A DNA stretch of 64,000 nt from positions 62,001 through 126,000 of the forward strand of contig JADDTR010000006.1 in the NCBI GenBank assembly GCA_015345905.1. The letters run 5' to 3'. Numbering within the stretch: the first letter of the stretch is position 1; each line of letters begins with the position of its first letter. Made by a program: the position numbers and the translations under genes. Positions 33,324 through 46,308 of this stretch are shown here, piece by piece. The DNA is from Aotearoamyces nothofagi. Its lineage: Eukaryota > Ascomycota > Leotiomycetes > Leotiales > Tympanidaceae. Below the pieces are notes generated by a model that did no database searches, was not told where the DNA came from, and worked only from the letters and a program-made list of their open reading frames with translations.

Positions 33324-35129
33324 CTATAGACTGTCTGTCCATCGTTTCGAAAATAAACTATATTCGCTTGCAAGGACTTTCGAGCTGCCATTATCCAGTC
33401 CCCGTCTGTATAACAATGTGATATCTCCCATGGGGTCATCTGGCAGCAATACTTGGACTTCATGTATCCTATAAATATCTGGCAATACAGGCAGTAAGAA
33501 GTCTCGTTCTTCAGGAACATTGCAGAAATCGAAGTCGTCGGCTGTGTAGATATCCATATAGAAGTCCCCTTCTTCAATCTCCATGACTTTTCGCGCAATA
33601 GATGCTGCTGTTTCCGCTTCCCAGATCCCTTCACGATGTGAAGTGGAATTGAGCAATCTGATGGCCTGGAGTCTGACGCGGTGAACTCGGCACTTGAGAG
33701 CTATGTAATAGAGTGGCGCAATCCAACCTATATCAACAATCGACTTGGACATTTTTGTTTCATCCTCGAACAATGTGTTGGTAGTCGACGGGACGACCTT
33801 CCGTAGGTATATCGCCTTGGTTATCATAGACACAAAGTCGTTTGTGTGAGAGTCGAATATCGATTCGAATGCTGGGAGGAGACAAGTATGGGCCATGATT
33901 TCTGTCATTGTGTGATAGATATATAGCAGCTGGTAGGCAAAGTTATCGCGAACAGGCATTTGAACCTGTAAGCTAGCCCTAGACTCTTTATATATAACAA
34001 GCCAGGATACAAGTTCTACTCGAATACGCCTCTGACGGTCAACCAAGTCAGGAGGATATACTCCATATCTGTAAATCCCCTGCCGTCGGCTCTGCTCCGT
34101 CAGACAAAATATTTGATCTAGCAATCGATACAGATGTTGCCTTGCTTGATTCATAGAATGAAATTTGAAAGTCGGAAGTTCGGGTTCAGAGGCCTGCAGA
34201 GCTAAGTACGGATGGTGGAAACCCTGGTTAAAAAGTTCTACTTGTATATGTAGTCTGGAAAACGAATCGATGATCCAATCATCGATTAACTCTTGAGAGG
34301 GCTTCCGGAGAAGAATATCATTGTCTACAGTGCTCGAGAAGGCTTGAATCTCTCTAAGGAGCGTCAGTCCGTTTTGAAGATAGCTTTGGGCGGTCTTGTA
34401 GTGTCCACGGAGAAATTCCAGGCAGATGAATACCACGCAGGTAACGAGAGCGACGCGAACGGATGCTATGTTCTTGGCCGCCAAAAAATGGGGCTGAAGA
34501 TGGCTGATTGCTTTGCTGTATTGCCGCAACATGAACTGCTCCTGTTCATCCGGAATGTTATCTTTTGTACCTGGACTATTGCCATCAAGGATCTCCTTCT
34601 TGTGAACAGAGGTCAAGGCCAGGATAGCATGCAATACTGCCGGTTCATCTGAGCTTGCCTGGAATACCAGTTTGTTCCAAAATGATGAAATGAAGATGCC
34701 TGGGATTTTTTTAGCTGTTCGGCACTTAAACCACTCGAAATGTCGTTTCTCCTCGGAGCTTGTGCTTGGACTTGCTGCAAGTATGGAGCCGGGTAAAGTA
34801 TGCAACGAAAGGCTGTTGGACTCCATAGCCTTTGGAACAACAGAACGATGGCCGTAGGTATTTCCCCCTCCACCCCATATCCCATAACCATCACAGATGC
34901 GACCTGTAGAAAGACATCGGTGGCAAACAGGTCGGCCTTCATCACACTTGACCTTTCGGATCCTGCCCAAAGAAAAAGAGAGGTATATTAATATGCTGCT
35001 CTGTTTTCTAAAGGATAAAGGTAAGGTAAGGTAGACAGCTTACTTGCAGGTACGGCATCCAGACTTGGCCTTGGCTCTGCCTGTACGAGAATTCTTCGAG
35101 GGCCTTTCCAGCTGTGGGCCTCCCGCCAT
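33324..35129 (-). CDS. Zn2Cys6 transcription factor, Fungal_trans_2-like
   Basis: Two exons (35129-35044, 34962-33324) give 574 residues. The intron splits the zinc cluster. Exon 1 ends SGCRTC plus two bases and exon 2 continues IRKVKCDEGRPVC, giving C25-x2-C28-x6-C35-x6-C42-x2-C45-x6-C52, the spacing of the family with a Fungal_trans_2 (PF11951-like) C-terminal region. That region is seen as PAVLHAILALTSVHKKE and the helical repeats after it. Such regulators are common near secondary-metabolism and catabolic genes. It is divergent from the aldo-keto reductase 1.1 kb away and could control it. Whether it belongs to the cluster on its left is unclear. Confidence 0.9.
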
Positions 35130-36229
35130 GACTGTTACCTGCATCTTTGGCATTGAATCGCCGTGACCAATCGTTGCCTAGTATCGATTGCTTCACATGA
35201 GGACAGTGCTAGGAGAGGGGTAACGTGCGGCCTTCAAGGTCAACAGTAACTAAATCACGTGCTCTTGAGGGCCATTTATTTACTCGAGGTGCTGTAATTA
35301 TGCGCGATAAGGTGGTGCTCGGCAAGGTTGCATACGTGTGAGCGAGCAATGGATTAAGCCTATCCGGAGAAATGAGGTGAGGTCTTAACTCGTCGTCATG
35401 ATAGTCACGTGTCGCTCTCAGAATACCGACCCGTCAGCAGTTGCGCTCGCGCGGGTCTTCGGTCTCCCTATTGACCCGATCGTGGGGCCGACGGTTAGTG
35501 CATTTATAATTATGCATTTATGACGGTATAACGTTGTAGGCATTTATGATTATGTATTTACAGCTACCTGCCTGACCTTACGGACATAAGCAAGGTACCT
35601 GACGTGATTCGCTCGCTCGGACGCTCTGCCACTTGATTGGCTAGAGAGCGAAAAGTGGGCCTGGCCAGCCCCGTTGCTTGACTCCCATTAGTCGGATCGG
35701 ATTTCTGACAAGCTGATTGGCCAGTCCTTGTCATGCCCAGATCGCGCATCAATTAAGACAAGGTATTTCACTGAAATCTTCCGTTCTCCTAACACCATGT
35801 ATTCATCCAGCAATGAATGCGGTCATAAGACGTGAGACATAAGACGATGGCAGAAGGGCAGAATTGTGCGCCGGTAACCCGATTGGCAAATAGATACACA
35901 CGATGTACACATGGACCCGGCGATGACGCACTTGCGAGACTTGGTCTCCATTGTGGTGGATAATGGAATAAGCTGACGCCAATCGTGGGTCGAGGGAGAA
36001 GGGGAGGAGAGATGAGAGAGGGGGGGTGGGAGGTCTATAAAGACCATGTTCCCGTCTTCTCCTCGCTGAGCAGATTCTGAGCTCTACCGTACAGTATATA
36101 CAAACAAGCATATCCATCGCTGCCTTCAATAACCCTTTGGCTTTGAAGGTCCACTCCTCATTCCTCAACAAGTACAAGCACATCTCACATTCCCATCGTC
36201 AGTTGTTATACGGTTGCATCAATATCAAT
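35130..36229. promoter_or_regulatory. Divergent intergenic region of regulator and aldo-keto reductase
   Basis: A 1.1 kb promoter region with CACGTG cores at about 35257-35262 and 35406-35411, and a GCATTTATGATTATG-like repeat near 35500-35560. A leader of 100-150 bases before the AKR start is likely, after GGTCTATAAAGACC (36031-36044). No gene-like frame is convincing. Confidence 0.5.
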
Positions 36230-37582
36230 ATGTCTGCCAGATCTACCCCCCTCCGCAAGCTGGGAAAGGACGGTCCAAGCGTACCAGCCTTGGGGTTTGG
36301 ACTTATGCCCATGTCCATGGCCTATGGGACGATCCCCAGCGATGAGGATCGATTCAAAATCCTGGACCGTGCCGCTGAATTAGGTGCAACATTCTGGGAC
36401 AGCTCTGAGTAAGACATCCAATCCAAAAACTTTTCATCTAAGATACCAAGGACTTCACTAATGACGGATTGCATAACTACAGTCTTTATGGTGACAATGA
36501 GGAGCTATTGGGCAAATGGTTCAAGCGCACTGCAAAACGCGATGAGATCTTCCTAGCGACCAAGTTCGGATTCGTCAAGGGTGCCGCATATAATGTCATT
36601 GACAGTTCTGCCAAGTATTGCAAGGAGGCTTGCGAGAAGAGTCTCGAGATACTTGGCACTGATTATATTGATCTCTGTGAGTTATCCTTGTCCTTCACGT
36701 TGCCTGGCTCCTTTTTCACGTCTGTTTCAAGACTTTGAATGCATACGTCCGCAAACCTATATCTCCCTAAATCTCTCCTCCAAGTACTATTCAAGCAGTA
36801 CTCTTAATTATACCCGGTTTATTCTACCAGTTGCAATTGCTAACGACGCTATTAAATAGACTATCTCCATCGTGCCAATCCTGACACGCCTATTGAGGAG
36901 ACAATGCGAGCATTGGTCGAACTGAAAGCGTAAGTACATCAGCCGCCGAATGTCACATCTTGACTGCACATTCCTAACAAGGTACTCTAGGGAGGGTAAG
37001 ATTAGACACATTGGCCTGTCGGAAGTAACCTCCGCCACACTTCGCCGGGCTCACAAGATCGCGCCCGTCGCCGCTGTCCAACTAGAGTACTCGCCCTTTG
37101 TCCTTGACATCGAGAACTCCGCTGGTACCAACCTTCTTGCCACTTGTCGCGAACTCGGCATCACCGTTGTCACATTCGCACCTCTGGGACGCGGCCTACT
37201 GACTACAACATTCATCAACAGCGACTCCGTCACCGACAAGAATGACCTTCGCCAAGCCTACTTTCCTCGATTCATGGAATCAAACCGCGACGCAAACATC
37301 AAGCTCGTAAACCAGTTCAAGACCCTCGCTGACAAGAAAGGGTGTACCACATCACAGCTAGCCATCGCCTGGCTCCTCAAACAGGGCGATGACATCATTC
37401 CGATTCCCGGCACAAAGAGAATCAAGTATTTGGAAGAAAATTGGGGCGCGCTTGATGTGCATCTTACTGACGGCGAAGAGGCTGAGATCAGGAAGTTTGT
37501 CGAGAATGCTGAAATTGCTGGTGGCCGGAACCCGGCAACGATTACCGATTCGAGCCTTGTAGACACCAAGGAAGAATCCTAG
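36230..37582 (+). CDS. Aldo-keto reductase (AKR13/YakC-like)
   Basis: Four exons (36230-36408, 36483-36676, 36860-36929, 36991-37582) give 344 residues, typical for the family. The N-terminal strand reads LGFGLMPMSMAYG. The catalytic tetrad is visible as Asp in FWDSSD, Tyr in LYGDNEE (joined across intron 1), Lys in LATKFGF and His in YYLHR (joined across intron 2). The C-terminal cofactor loop reads IPIPGTKRIKYLEEN. Enzymes of this type reduce aldehydes or ketones with NADPH in the cytosol. Intron 2 is unusually long here (183 bases). It is divergent from a Zn2Cys6 regulator. It could be a tailoring enzyme of the cluster or an independent detoxification gene; sequence alone does not decide. 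Confidence 0.92.
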
Positions 37583-40006
37583 ATAGATCTTGCGATTTTA
37601 ACTCTGTGTCTTCTTGGTTCGTTAGCTTTAGGCTCTCAGTTGCTATTATCTCTCTCAATTGATCTTATTTACTATTATCACCTTCCTTTCTAAGACAAAA
37701 CCCTTCCGATGAAGAGGCAGTTGAGCCTTTGATAGGCATTAGCAAACGCTTTTAATTGGGTATTGGAATATCATACATGCCCATTTAATCTATCTGATTA
37801 CTCACCAATGGATGAGACGCAGCCGCATTGGTTCTTCGGATCCTGCACTCCTACGCTGACTTATGGCTACTTCAATAGCTCTCATATTTTGTAGATGTCT
37901 TGCCGAGGTGTTGATATATCCTGCTTCCTCGCTCCGTCTTTCTACTTCTACAATTTCAGCAATGCTAACGATGCTTCGCCAGGCGAAGGAATTAACGTGA
38001 TGTGTATAGGCTTTGATATAAGCCTAGGAGGATCCTCAAGCCCATGCCCATACATTCTCTCAGTATTCCGAAATGAGAAATCTAAGCATGTAAACGGACG
38101 AAATAATAATGTATTGGCGAGTGGTTTCCAATCTTTGTCAACAGGTAGTGGAGTGAGCCAATCTCTCGTTACCTCCTGGGGTCCTGACTCTAGTTGGACC
38201 TATCTATCAGTTGAGGGGTCGGTAGTACTGCTCATCTGTTTTTCTCGGGTATAGTGAATGACAGAATTCATCTCCTCGAACTCAAGTTGTGGTATGTGCC
38301 TTTTAATGTAGTTAGCGTTGCCCGGCGTGTCGGATTTAGGTCTGGCCGTTCCGAATCTGGCCTTGCGGCACAATTGTTGCCACTTGTAGAGTTACATTTG
38401 ACAATGCCTTAGTTCTCGAAAATGTGTAGATATTTATTGCAGCAATGCAGTGGACATGTCAATCCTAAGACTTTGCTATGAATTTGGTGCTGCAGTATTG
38501 AGCAGCGTCTCATCTGCCAAACAGACACTGACCTTTTGGTGTCTTCGTTCTACGAGGAAGAACCCCAGCGAGCAGATTCAGTCGAGCTCCCTCGTGGCAT
38601 ATATTCAGAGCAATTGTTCGACACATTACGCACTGCGCAGTGCAATCCATTTTCAAAATACAGCAGCCAGCTACTTTGAGACGAAGGATCAACAGCAGCG
38701 GAATTTCACTCGGGGTGTTCGCAGCCCTGTCGAGGATAGTGCAGGTTTCCAAATCACGATCAAGAAAACCAGGATTTTGGTACTACAATGGGCCTGGTTA
38801 TTTCAGAGGGGGGCAGCATTCAGCTATGAGATAAGATCAAGGTCCTTGAGGCTCTATCGACGCCCTGTTGAGTAATACGCCAGCCAAATCTCTAGATACC
38901 CTTCTTCCGAGGCACCATCTTCGGACATCTGGAACATCTGAATACAGCACTTCTTGACTATCATGCGTCAAGAAAAGAAGAGGTAATAACAACCATATTT
39001 GCACTCGCCAAACAAGGAGAGTAATCGTGTGCGTTTTGTTTGGCAATCATATTAACGATACTATAGATATAATTGCTGTTTTATGTATAGGATATTGATA
39101 CCGCTTGTGTGCTACTCGCCATTCTGACTTATTAGAGATCGGGTCGTGGCCCGTCATCTTTGAAGTCGAGCCTTTGGCAGCATTGCTATACAGCGCAAAC
39201 AAACCCGAACATAAGATCGTCTGAGGAAAGCAAAGCTGGTAAGAATCTATGATCGCGGCAGCAATTTGCCTACTTTGAACCTTGGCACCTGGTAAAAGGG
39301 ACTGGGGCTCGCATGGGTCTAGCATATTGATAAATCAATCATAACACTACCTATCCGATCCAATTGAAGTAACCTCGGGGTGTGGAATACGCGCATATGC
39401 AGCCTCATCACAGCTGAATACTGGGATCCGAGCGGCTTGCTACTTGTCGGATCAGCGCCTCGAGTCGGCGTAAACTGCCAAAAAGGACATAAACACATAC
39501 CTCATTTCTCTTGAGAGCGAAGCGCAGAAGACGCTCAATGGTATGTGGAAGCTTCTCTCTTTCTGTCATTCTAAATGGCGATTGTGAGCGTTCGCCGGTG
39601 CTGGAGGCTGAGATATGGCGTGGTATGTGCGAGGTCTGATGATCGTATGCTCTTGATCTGTTTCTGGGCTAGCTGTTCCTTGCTGTAGGAAAGTTGACAT
39701 TCGCAAGGCGCACGAAACCCGAAAGGAATGGATTGTGTCCAGGTGTTTTTGGAGTGGCGAAGCGAGGGACCTCTGGAGGGTAGTTTAAAGCAGGATGTGA
39801 CTTTGGGGTTTTGAGCGGGGCTGGGGAATCGAGCTGATGGGCCACAGTACACCGGGGTACGGCCGACTGGACCTGATACTGATTTTAAAGAGGACGACTC
39901 TTGTTATATTAAGATAGGAGATTGCCTGCATTGATATCCAGAACTCAAATTCATTTAGCATTCGTGTGATGATCCACCTTTTTGATTTCAATATTATATC
40001 AGAACT
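37583..40006. other. Gene-poor 2.4 kb
   Basis: No complete gene. Short stretches around 38540-39010 on the plus strand look weakly coding across several frames (for example LPRGIYSEQLFDTLRTA), possibly a worn-out gene, but I cannot assign a family or borders. Frames at 37895-38254 and 39047-39852 show no family resemblance. Confidence 0.5.
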
Positions 40007-41194
40007 ATGCCGTCCATTGTCCGTACCCCTCTCGAGCGTTACTTGTGGTCCCAGGCTCAGTCGAATAATGAATGGGCTACAACCAGATTCTGGGAGCACA
40101 AAATCCGTGGTGAATACCAAGTTGAACACGGCTGAGTAGTCGCTTCGCAGTAACTACCGACCGATGATTCTAGAGACTGTAGAAGGGTCGAGCTGGTTGT
40201 AGATCGGTGGGATGGACAGACCACACCCAGATTATTTATTTTGGAAGCCAAGAAACATAAAGCAAGCCAAACCGAAATCGACGAGCTGGAACTCCAGGTT
40301 TACGAAGCGTGCCTTACACACCTGAAGTACATTGGAAGAGATCAGATGTATGCTATGACAGTGATTGGTACCAGGGCACGGCTGTGGGTTGCGCATCGAG
40401 AGGAGGATTACCTCATCCCATGGCGACCTAAGAGCACAGATATATCGGACAAGCACAGCTATATCGAGGCACATAGCAGTGACGGAACCGAGATGGAGGC
40501 TGGCTAGCACTACATGAAGAAATACAATCAGATGCCCAGGTCAAAATTGGACCGGCTTCGCGAAGCCCTACATATTGCCGTCGAGAACAAACAGCCTGCC
40601 AACGATAGCTCTGCCATTCTTAGCTCCGGCTCCAGCCCTGATCAAGGGACCACCTATACAACCAATCAGTACAATTCCAGCTCGGCTTTTGCTTCTAGAG
40701 CGGGCCCCTCTAGTATCCCAACTGTTCAGTATTCATCAACACACGAAAATGCAGGCTCTGACAACCCCGCTGTTGATACTGGCAACCCTCAGTACGATTC
40801 CAGCTCCGCCTCTGCTAGAGCGGCCTCCTATACTTTCCCTATTCATTCGTCAGCATACGGAAGTGCAGGCCCTGACAACCCCGCGGTCAACACAGCCTCT
40901 GCAGGTGGTGCTATGCCTGATGATCACGCTGATGATGCGAGGATCTCTAACCCAAGTGAAGAAGGTTCACCAGGTGAAGAAGCTGAGGAAAAGCTTCCTC
41001 TTGTGCCAGAGGACGCGAGGTTTGTTGAGGTAGAAGAGGCGGGATCTACCATTTTTGGATTGGGAAAGACCATTACAAGAAAGAAAGTGGTGAGTGGAAA
41101 GAGGGGCAAGTCAAATATGAGGACGGCAAAACCTATCCTTGCTTTTTTTGCAGTTGGAAAAAAACTCGCGAGACATTTTACACCTGGCGTCTAA
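40007..41194 (+). pseudogene. Decayed fungal gene of unknown function
   Basis: A single frame runs from the ATG at 40007 to 41194, 396 codons, interrupted by three in-frame stops. The reading on both sides of each stop stays coding-like. Early parts read WSQAQSNNEWATTRFWEHK and RRVELVVDRWDGQ, the middle LFILEAKKHKASQTEIDELE and YAMTVIGTRARLWV, then YIEAHSSDG, and a Ser/Thr-rich tail with two imperfect repeats (SDNPAVDT and PDNPAVNT contexts). This resembles a fungal hypothetical-protein family that I recall only by its pattern of a charged beta/alpha core and a VxxVGTxxRLW motif. C-to-T changes could account for the stops, compatible with mild RIP. An unrecognised intron could remove the first two stops but not the third. 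Confidence 0.6.
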
Positions 41195-41291
41195 GCGATG
41201 TCAAACAATATCAGTCGAAGGGGAAAGGAAAGGGGAAGAAGTAAAGAGGTAGAGAAGGCTCATTCTGATCAACAATATCCTTCAATTTCAA

Positions 41292-41882
41292 TTAACATAC
41301 CTCCTTTGAATGTTGAGCTATCATCGAATACCATGCAGTAACAGCGCAATACTTCCATAAGAGTGATGCTTCGCAATAGCTTATAACCATCTGGCGGAGC
41401 TCCGGGGGTAGCTTTCTTAACCTGCTTATAATATCTAGTATCTCCATCTCCCCAAAGCCCATCCTAGTGTGCTTCGCTAGGTCTGGAAGAGACCAAGATG
41501 TTCGGAGAGGGTCAAGCTTCATGAGCTCGTTGAGCGATATAGTAGGCATGATGGACTTTACCAACTTGAAACAATCCACATGGAATAGGGAGGTCTTTGG
41601 TGATTTCTGACAGGTTGAGCAAGGCGGGTAGCGACATAATCGCCAGTCCTCCTCGCTTTTATTAGCGTAGATTGCAGTATACTCGATTTTGTGCCCATGA
41701 GGAGGAAACGCGAATGGCATTGTGATAGCTGTTGGATTTCCTAGTACTATCGGACATGAGTTAGTCGACCACGTGTAAGCGTATGATAATAGCATACCGG
41801 CAATAATTCTTTCTCCTTTTATTATCAACCGCTGGCAACAGATACACTGTGCGTCCTCCCTGAGCCGTATGTGTTGTGACAT
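41292..41882 (-). CDS. Small cysteine-containing protein of unknown function
   Basis: Two exons (41882-41798, 41740-41292) give 177 residues; the 57-base intron has GTATGC, GACTAAC and TAG signals. Read through, the frame stays open, so retention is also possible. The N-terminus has CICCQRLIIKGERIIAG, and a second cluster reads CRYPPCSTCQKSP followed by LFHVDCF, giving a likely zinc-binding knuckle. The C-terminal part is helical, with LRKLPPELRQMVISYCE resembling an F-box-like helix. It resembles a fungal family of uncharacterised proteins with CxxC, GE and HxDC motifs. The frame stops just after a possible donor, so a further 3' exon is possible. Confidence 0.6.
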   Translation of the reverse strand: MSQHIRLREDAQCICCQRLIIKGERIIAGMLLSYAYTWSTNSCPIVLGNPTAITMPFAFPPHGHKIEYTAIYANKSEEDWRLCRYPPCSTCQKSPKTSLFHVDCFKLVKSIMPTISLNELMKLDPLRTSWSLPDLAKHTRMGFGEMEILDIISRLRKLPPELRQMVISYCEASLLWKYCAVTAWYSMIAQHSKEVC

Positions 41883-44800
41883 AGCTGGAGTTCGAGGAGG
41901 GCGGCAATGCTGGCTCCTAAGCGGCAGATCTACGAGGCCATGTGATGGAATAGATCAAAAGTTGTAGGTACTCTCAGATTAGCCCCGAGTGATGGCCGGC
42001 CAAATATTCGCGATTGTAAAGTTGGATGGAAAATCAAGTTGTTGAAGTTGATGCTGACACGAAACAGTTCCAGGCAAATGCTCAATTGTACGCCAAGAAC
42101 CGAGGGTTAGAGCCAATCACTACGTTTTTGACCTGTCGGTCGCTCATGTTCCATAGACTGAGGAGAACTGGGCTTAAACTGGGCAATGTATCTTTTAACT
42201 AGCATAAAACAGCTATCTGCTATCACATATATAGGGATATACAGGCATAACCATAACTCAGGGCTGGCTGCTTATAAAATAACGCATCCTCGCCACTCAT
42301 AGAAGGACGCATCACGTGGTGCAAGTGATGCGGTCACGGGATGCGAGGGAAGTGAACAGGGTACTCACATCACGTGGAGCCCTGATACGGAATATCTAAA
42401 TCTCCGACCGCGTGCCTAGGAATTGAGGTATGCGCAAGCAATTTCAAGCGAGCGTGCCTTTTCCCTACCAAGACCTTGGCTCGCCTTGAATATCGCGTAT
42501 AGCTTCCATGGAGTCAACATACACTGCAGTATCCGGCCAAATAAACGTGGGGAGAATTTTTGAGACGGGGGGGTTATCGCTTATGGTATTTCTTCAATGC
42601 GTTGGTTTCTTCTGCATAAGGGGATTTGAGCTGTGGTTTTTGATACTTATTTGGCTTGATTGGTATTAAAGTAGATTTTATTGATATTTATTACGTCTAA
42701 TAAAAAGGGGGGTTTTGAATCATCTAATCCAATTATATATAACGTTAGCAAGTAACTTAACCTAGTATTATCATCTATCAAACCTTATCACATAATCACG
42801 CGGTTATTTCGCGTGCTGAGAACAGTTTCGATTATAACTAGAATATCTTTCTATATAGGATTAACAATCAATACTCACCATTATTAGCATACTAAGATCT
42901 CCTCAATTAACCTTAGCTGGTACCGGTTCTGAAAGACGCAAAAGAAGTCTGAGTACCATGATTTTCACTCTAGGCCAAAGGAGTCTGAATTGTAGTGCTG
43001 CGATATTATAGATTCGGCTGAGTATAGCTTTGGGCACACCCAGAACTTAGCATGGAGACATGAGTAGCTATAGCTTGTAATACGAATGAATTTCTGTCAG
43101 TGGATATAGCCTTAATAGATGTCAAGAATCTAAGTCCGATTATTGCCAGGGCACAGCACACCGCCACAGCCCGCCACCACGGCCGCACTGGCCTGGGTTG
43201 ATGCCCGTCCCTCGTGTATATAAGAATCCTGATGACCCCGTGTGGATGTGGTGAGAGGATAGTCAGGAAGTTTCGAGGGCGCTGGGTGGACGAAACTCTC
43301 AAGATTGAGATGGAATCTGTTGACTAGAGTAGCCTCTACATGAGCTTTTCGCCTGTGGGAAGCTCTGCAGGAGTACACTGTAATGCGTGATAAGTCTTCC
43401 TCGTTGCCAACACCGTCGTCCCTTTCAGTCTCGCCTCGGATTCAGCCATCTTCGCCAGCGCTGGTATCTGCTATATCACTAACAACCATTTTCTGGGAAT
43501 TCTTACATACTTTGACTCAATCGATCGTGACTTCTCCAGCTCTATAATGTCAGCAACCCTGATCCACGAACCTTTCGTCATGGATATACTCCATAGTCTA
43601 GTGGTGTTTCTCACCCCATATGTTCAACAACACAGGGTGTTATTTCCTATCATATATGGCTTCGCTGTCGGCGATTTTGCTGAAATATTGCCATCTCAGG
43701 TCTGTGTCAGCACTGGGCCTTCATGATGGAGGTTTAAGCAAACGCACGTCCTGAATTACTTACTGGCGTGGAAACAAAAGACTGTCCAACATACTCGAGC
43801 GGACGACAATAACTGAGTGAAGGATAACAAGGCTTCTGGTTAACAGCAGAAGACCGCGAGGTAGGTAGGTAGATAGTGGCAGCAGTGGAAAGGAAACGGC
43901 TTCTCCCTACTCGAGTGACAAAAGCGATACATAGGGGACGAGGAAAGCAGCCCAGCTGCGAGCGGGCCGGCACGAGCTCCAACTTCAGCTGCCAGGACTG
44001 AGTTTTAGTCACGTGCCAAAGTACTGTAGAGTCCCTTTTAATAGAAGATCCCAAGAACCTTACCTAGGAAGTCGTCCCGTCTATTTCCAGACGATACCTC
44101 GGATTATCTCCCTCTTTGCCCGCCAGAACTCGAGACCGGATTGTCTCCTCAATTCCCCTGCCACCCATCAAAGCCGGCGTTCCATCTTCTATTTCCACCT
44201 TCTACTATTCAACCACCGCTATATCGCTCACGGTGCAAGTGCCCGTCTCGGCTATCCAAAGCAGCCGCCGCGTATTCGCAGAAGCTTCAAACACGACACA
44301 GACAGACCAGCTCATGCGGGCCGTTTGACACGCCGACGATCATCCGCTCGCTACGGCCCCGCCAGCTGCCAGCACCATTCACCGCGCCGCCAGACGCAAA
44401 AGCACGTTTCACACGCAGCTGCCGCGTCGCATTCTGTTTCTGCTGCTGTCGGATCTCTGCGACGCTGCCCTCGCCGGCGCTCTTTCATGCTCTTCGTCGC
44501 TGGGGCCCTGTGTCGCACCCAAAACATGCCCTCGGCTGTCGTCGCAACTGGCTGTCTGGAGGCTGAATGTGGGTTGGGGGTCGTGTTGGCCGGCGAGCTG
44601 GTTTCGCCAGGGCCACTTTACCCCATTTCAACCCATTTCAACCCATTTCAAGGGCGGACCTGTGACAGCTGTGTAGGGTTTGGCACTGCGACGCGTAGAT
44701 CGCATTGTAGGAGAAGCCATTCTCTGTGTCGTACATGTGGAGTTGGCCTATACCGGGCTCGCTGGGTCTGGCCTCGAATCCCTTATAAGGTGGCCGTCTG

Positions 44801-45002
44801 TTCCTCAATTCTTTCTACATCTCCATCCTAATATCATCTCTTCATCTTCTGTTCCTTACTCACCCAGCATCTTCCCCATTTCAATTCTTGAATCTTCGGC
44901 CGGCCCGATCTTTTTTATTGTCCTTAATCTTTAAATCCGTCCTCGTACCTTGCTTCCTATCCCCACCTACTCCAACATCTCGAGCATACTCCAGCCGCCA
45001 AA
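41883..45002. other. Gene-poor 3.1 kb
   Basis: No frame resembles a protein family; the frame at 44013-44831 (272 codons) is Arg/Ser/His-rich and is more likely a chance frame in GC-rich promoter sequence. CACGTG cores occur near 42316, 42372 and 44010. ACCCATTTCA is repeated three times at about 44622-44652. A CT-rich stretch (44815-44900) directly before the next gene is a typical strong fungal promoter feature. Confidence 0.5.
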
Positions 45003-45729
45003 ATGCAGTTCACAAGCGTCTTCATTTCTCTCCTCCTCTCCACAGCTGTCCTCGCCAAGGGTGGGAACAAGACTACCAAGGCGACCTCGGACAAGAGTCT
45101 CTGCAAGGAAGTCAGCAGCTTGACCGAAATCATCGCCCTCGCTGCAAACACGACTAAGCTTGAGGCCAAAGCCAAGAACAATGCCACCAAGGTCGCTGAA
45201 TTCGAGGCCAAAGCCTCCAAAGCGTCTACCAAACTTGCCACTCTATCATCCAACTCCACGCTGATGGCGACCTGTGCTGTGATCGACGCTGCCGCGAAGA
45301 CCGAGGATACCTGCGACAAAATAGATGACTTGCAATCCCTCATCTCCTTGGCTGCCAACTCCACAAAGCTCGATGCAAAGACGAAAGGAAACGAGACCAA
45401 GATCGCCGCCTACCAAGCCAAGGCCTCCTCCGCAGTAACCAAGTTGGCAACCTTGACCAGCAATTCGACTCTTGTATCAGCATGCTCCTCGATTGCGTCG
45501 GCCAAGGAAGCAAAGAAAGGTACGTTATTGTATTAGAAGCCGTCATAAGTCAATTACTAACCCTGTTCCTTCTGCAGCGGCTAAAGCTAGTTCATCTTCC
45601 TCGTCCACTAGTACTGCTGCTGCTGAAACGGCAAGCTCGACTGCTGCCAGCAGCGGTATCACTCTAGATGCAAGGGGCAGCATGCTATCTGCTATTTTCC
45701 TCCTCGCTGCTGGAGCCTGGATGTTGTAA
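45003..45729 (+). CDS. Secreted, probably GPI-anchored cell-wall protein with internal duplication
   Basis: Two exons (45003-45519, 45578-45729) give 222 residues. A signal peptide (MQFTSVFISLLLSTAVLA) is followed by two homologous modules of about 70 residues. Module 1 has LTEIIALAANTTKLEAKAKN and KLATLSSNSTL; module 2 has LQSLISLAANSTKLDAKTKG and KLATLTSNSTL. Each begins with a cysteine and ends near another, and NxT/NxS sites are frequent. A Ser/Ala-rich stalk and a C-terminal hydrophobic tail (AIFLLAAGAWML) then follow, as in GPI-anchored proteins. High-frequency codons and a CT-rich promoter suggest strong expression. The role is presumably structural or adhesive at the cell surface; no enzyme motif is seen. 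Confidence 0.85.
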
Positions 45730-46308
45730 AGCAGAGTTGGAATAGGAGGGAGATAGGAACAGGGGTGACGGGTAGAAAAGACAAGCATGCTTTGCTCCTT
45801 CAATAGTATAGTATATAGGACAAATACACAGTTGTTGCAACAACCAATGCATCCCTCCCCTTGTAGAGGGCAGGTATCTCTCCTGTTTTGCGTTTTACCT
45901 GACTCCCATGAAACGAGTATGCTTAGCATGTCTTCCGTAGAGCCTCAGGCGCCATCGCCGAGAGTCTTACCTTGCAGTATCGATCATCTCCAGCTCACCA
46001 AGTCCCCGACAACGATGTTCGTGCATTGTTAAAAGCTAATTCTGTGGCTAAAACATCACTTGAATCAATCATACTCGTATGTACTCCACCGGACTCCCAT
46101 GTACTAGAAGTTCTGAATATTAACTAGAAGCCCTTTTGCTTATAAATGAAAGAGGCTTTATTCCTGCAGAAGTTTGCATTATCTTTAGTTCAGAATATAT
46201 AAATAGAGCCACATTCGTGCCGGTACTAAATAACCCGAATCAACTTCTTGATTATCTCATCTATCATTTGATAAAACATTTACTTGATTATATCCTCAGT
46301 GGCACAGC
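45730..46308. other. Intergenic region between convergent genes
   Basis: About 580 bases holding two 3' ends. Nothing else was seen. Confidence 0.6.

Noticed and set aside
44013-44831. A 272-codon frame upstream of the GPI-type protein
   Set aside because: Arg/Ser/His-rich, no recognisable domain, and located in a CT-rich promoter; better explained by chance.
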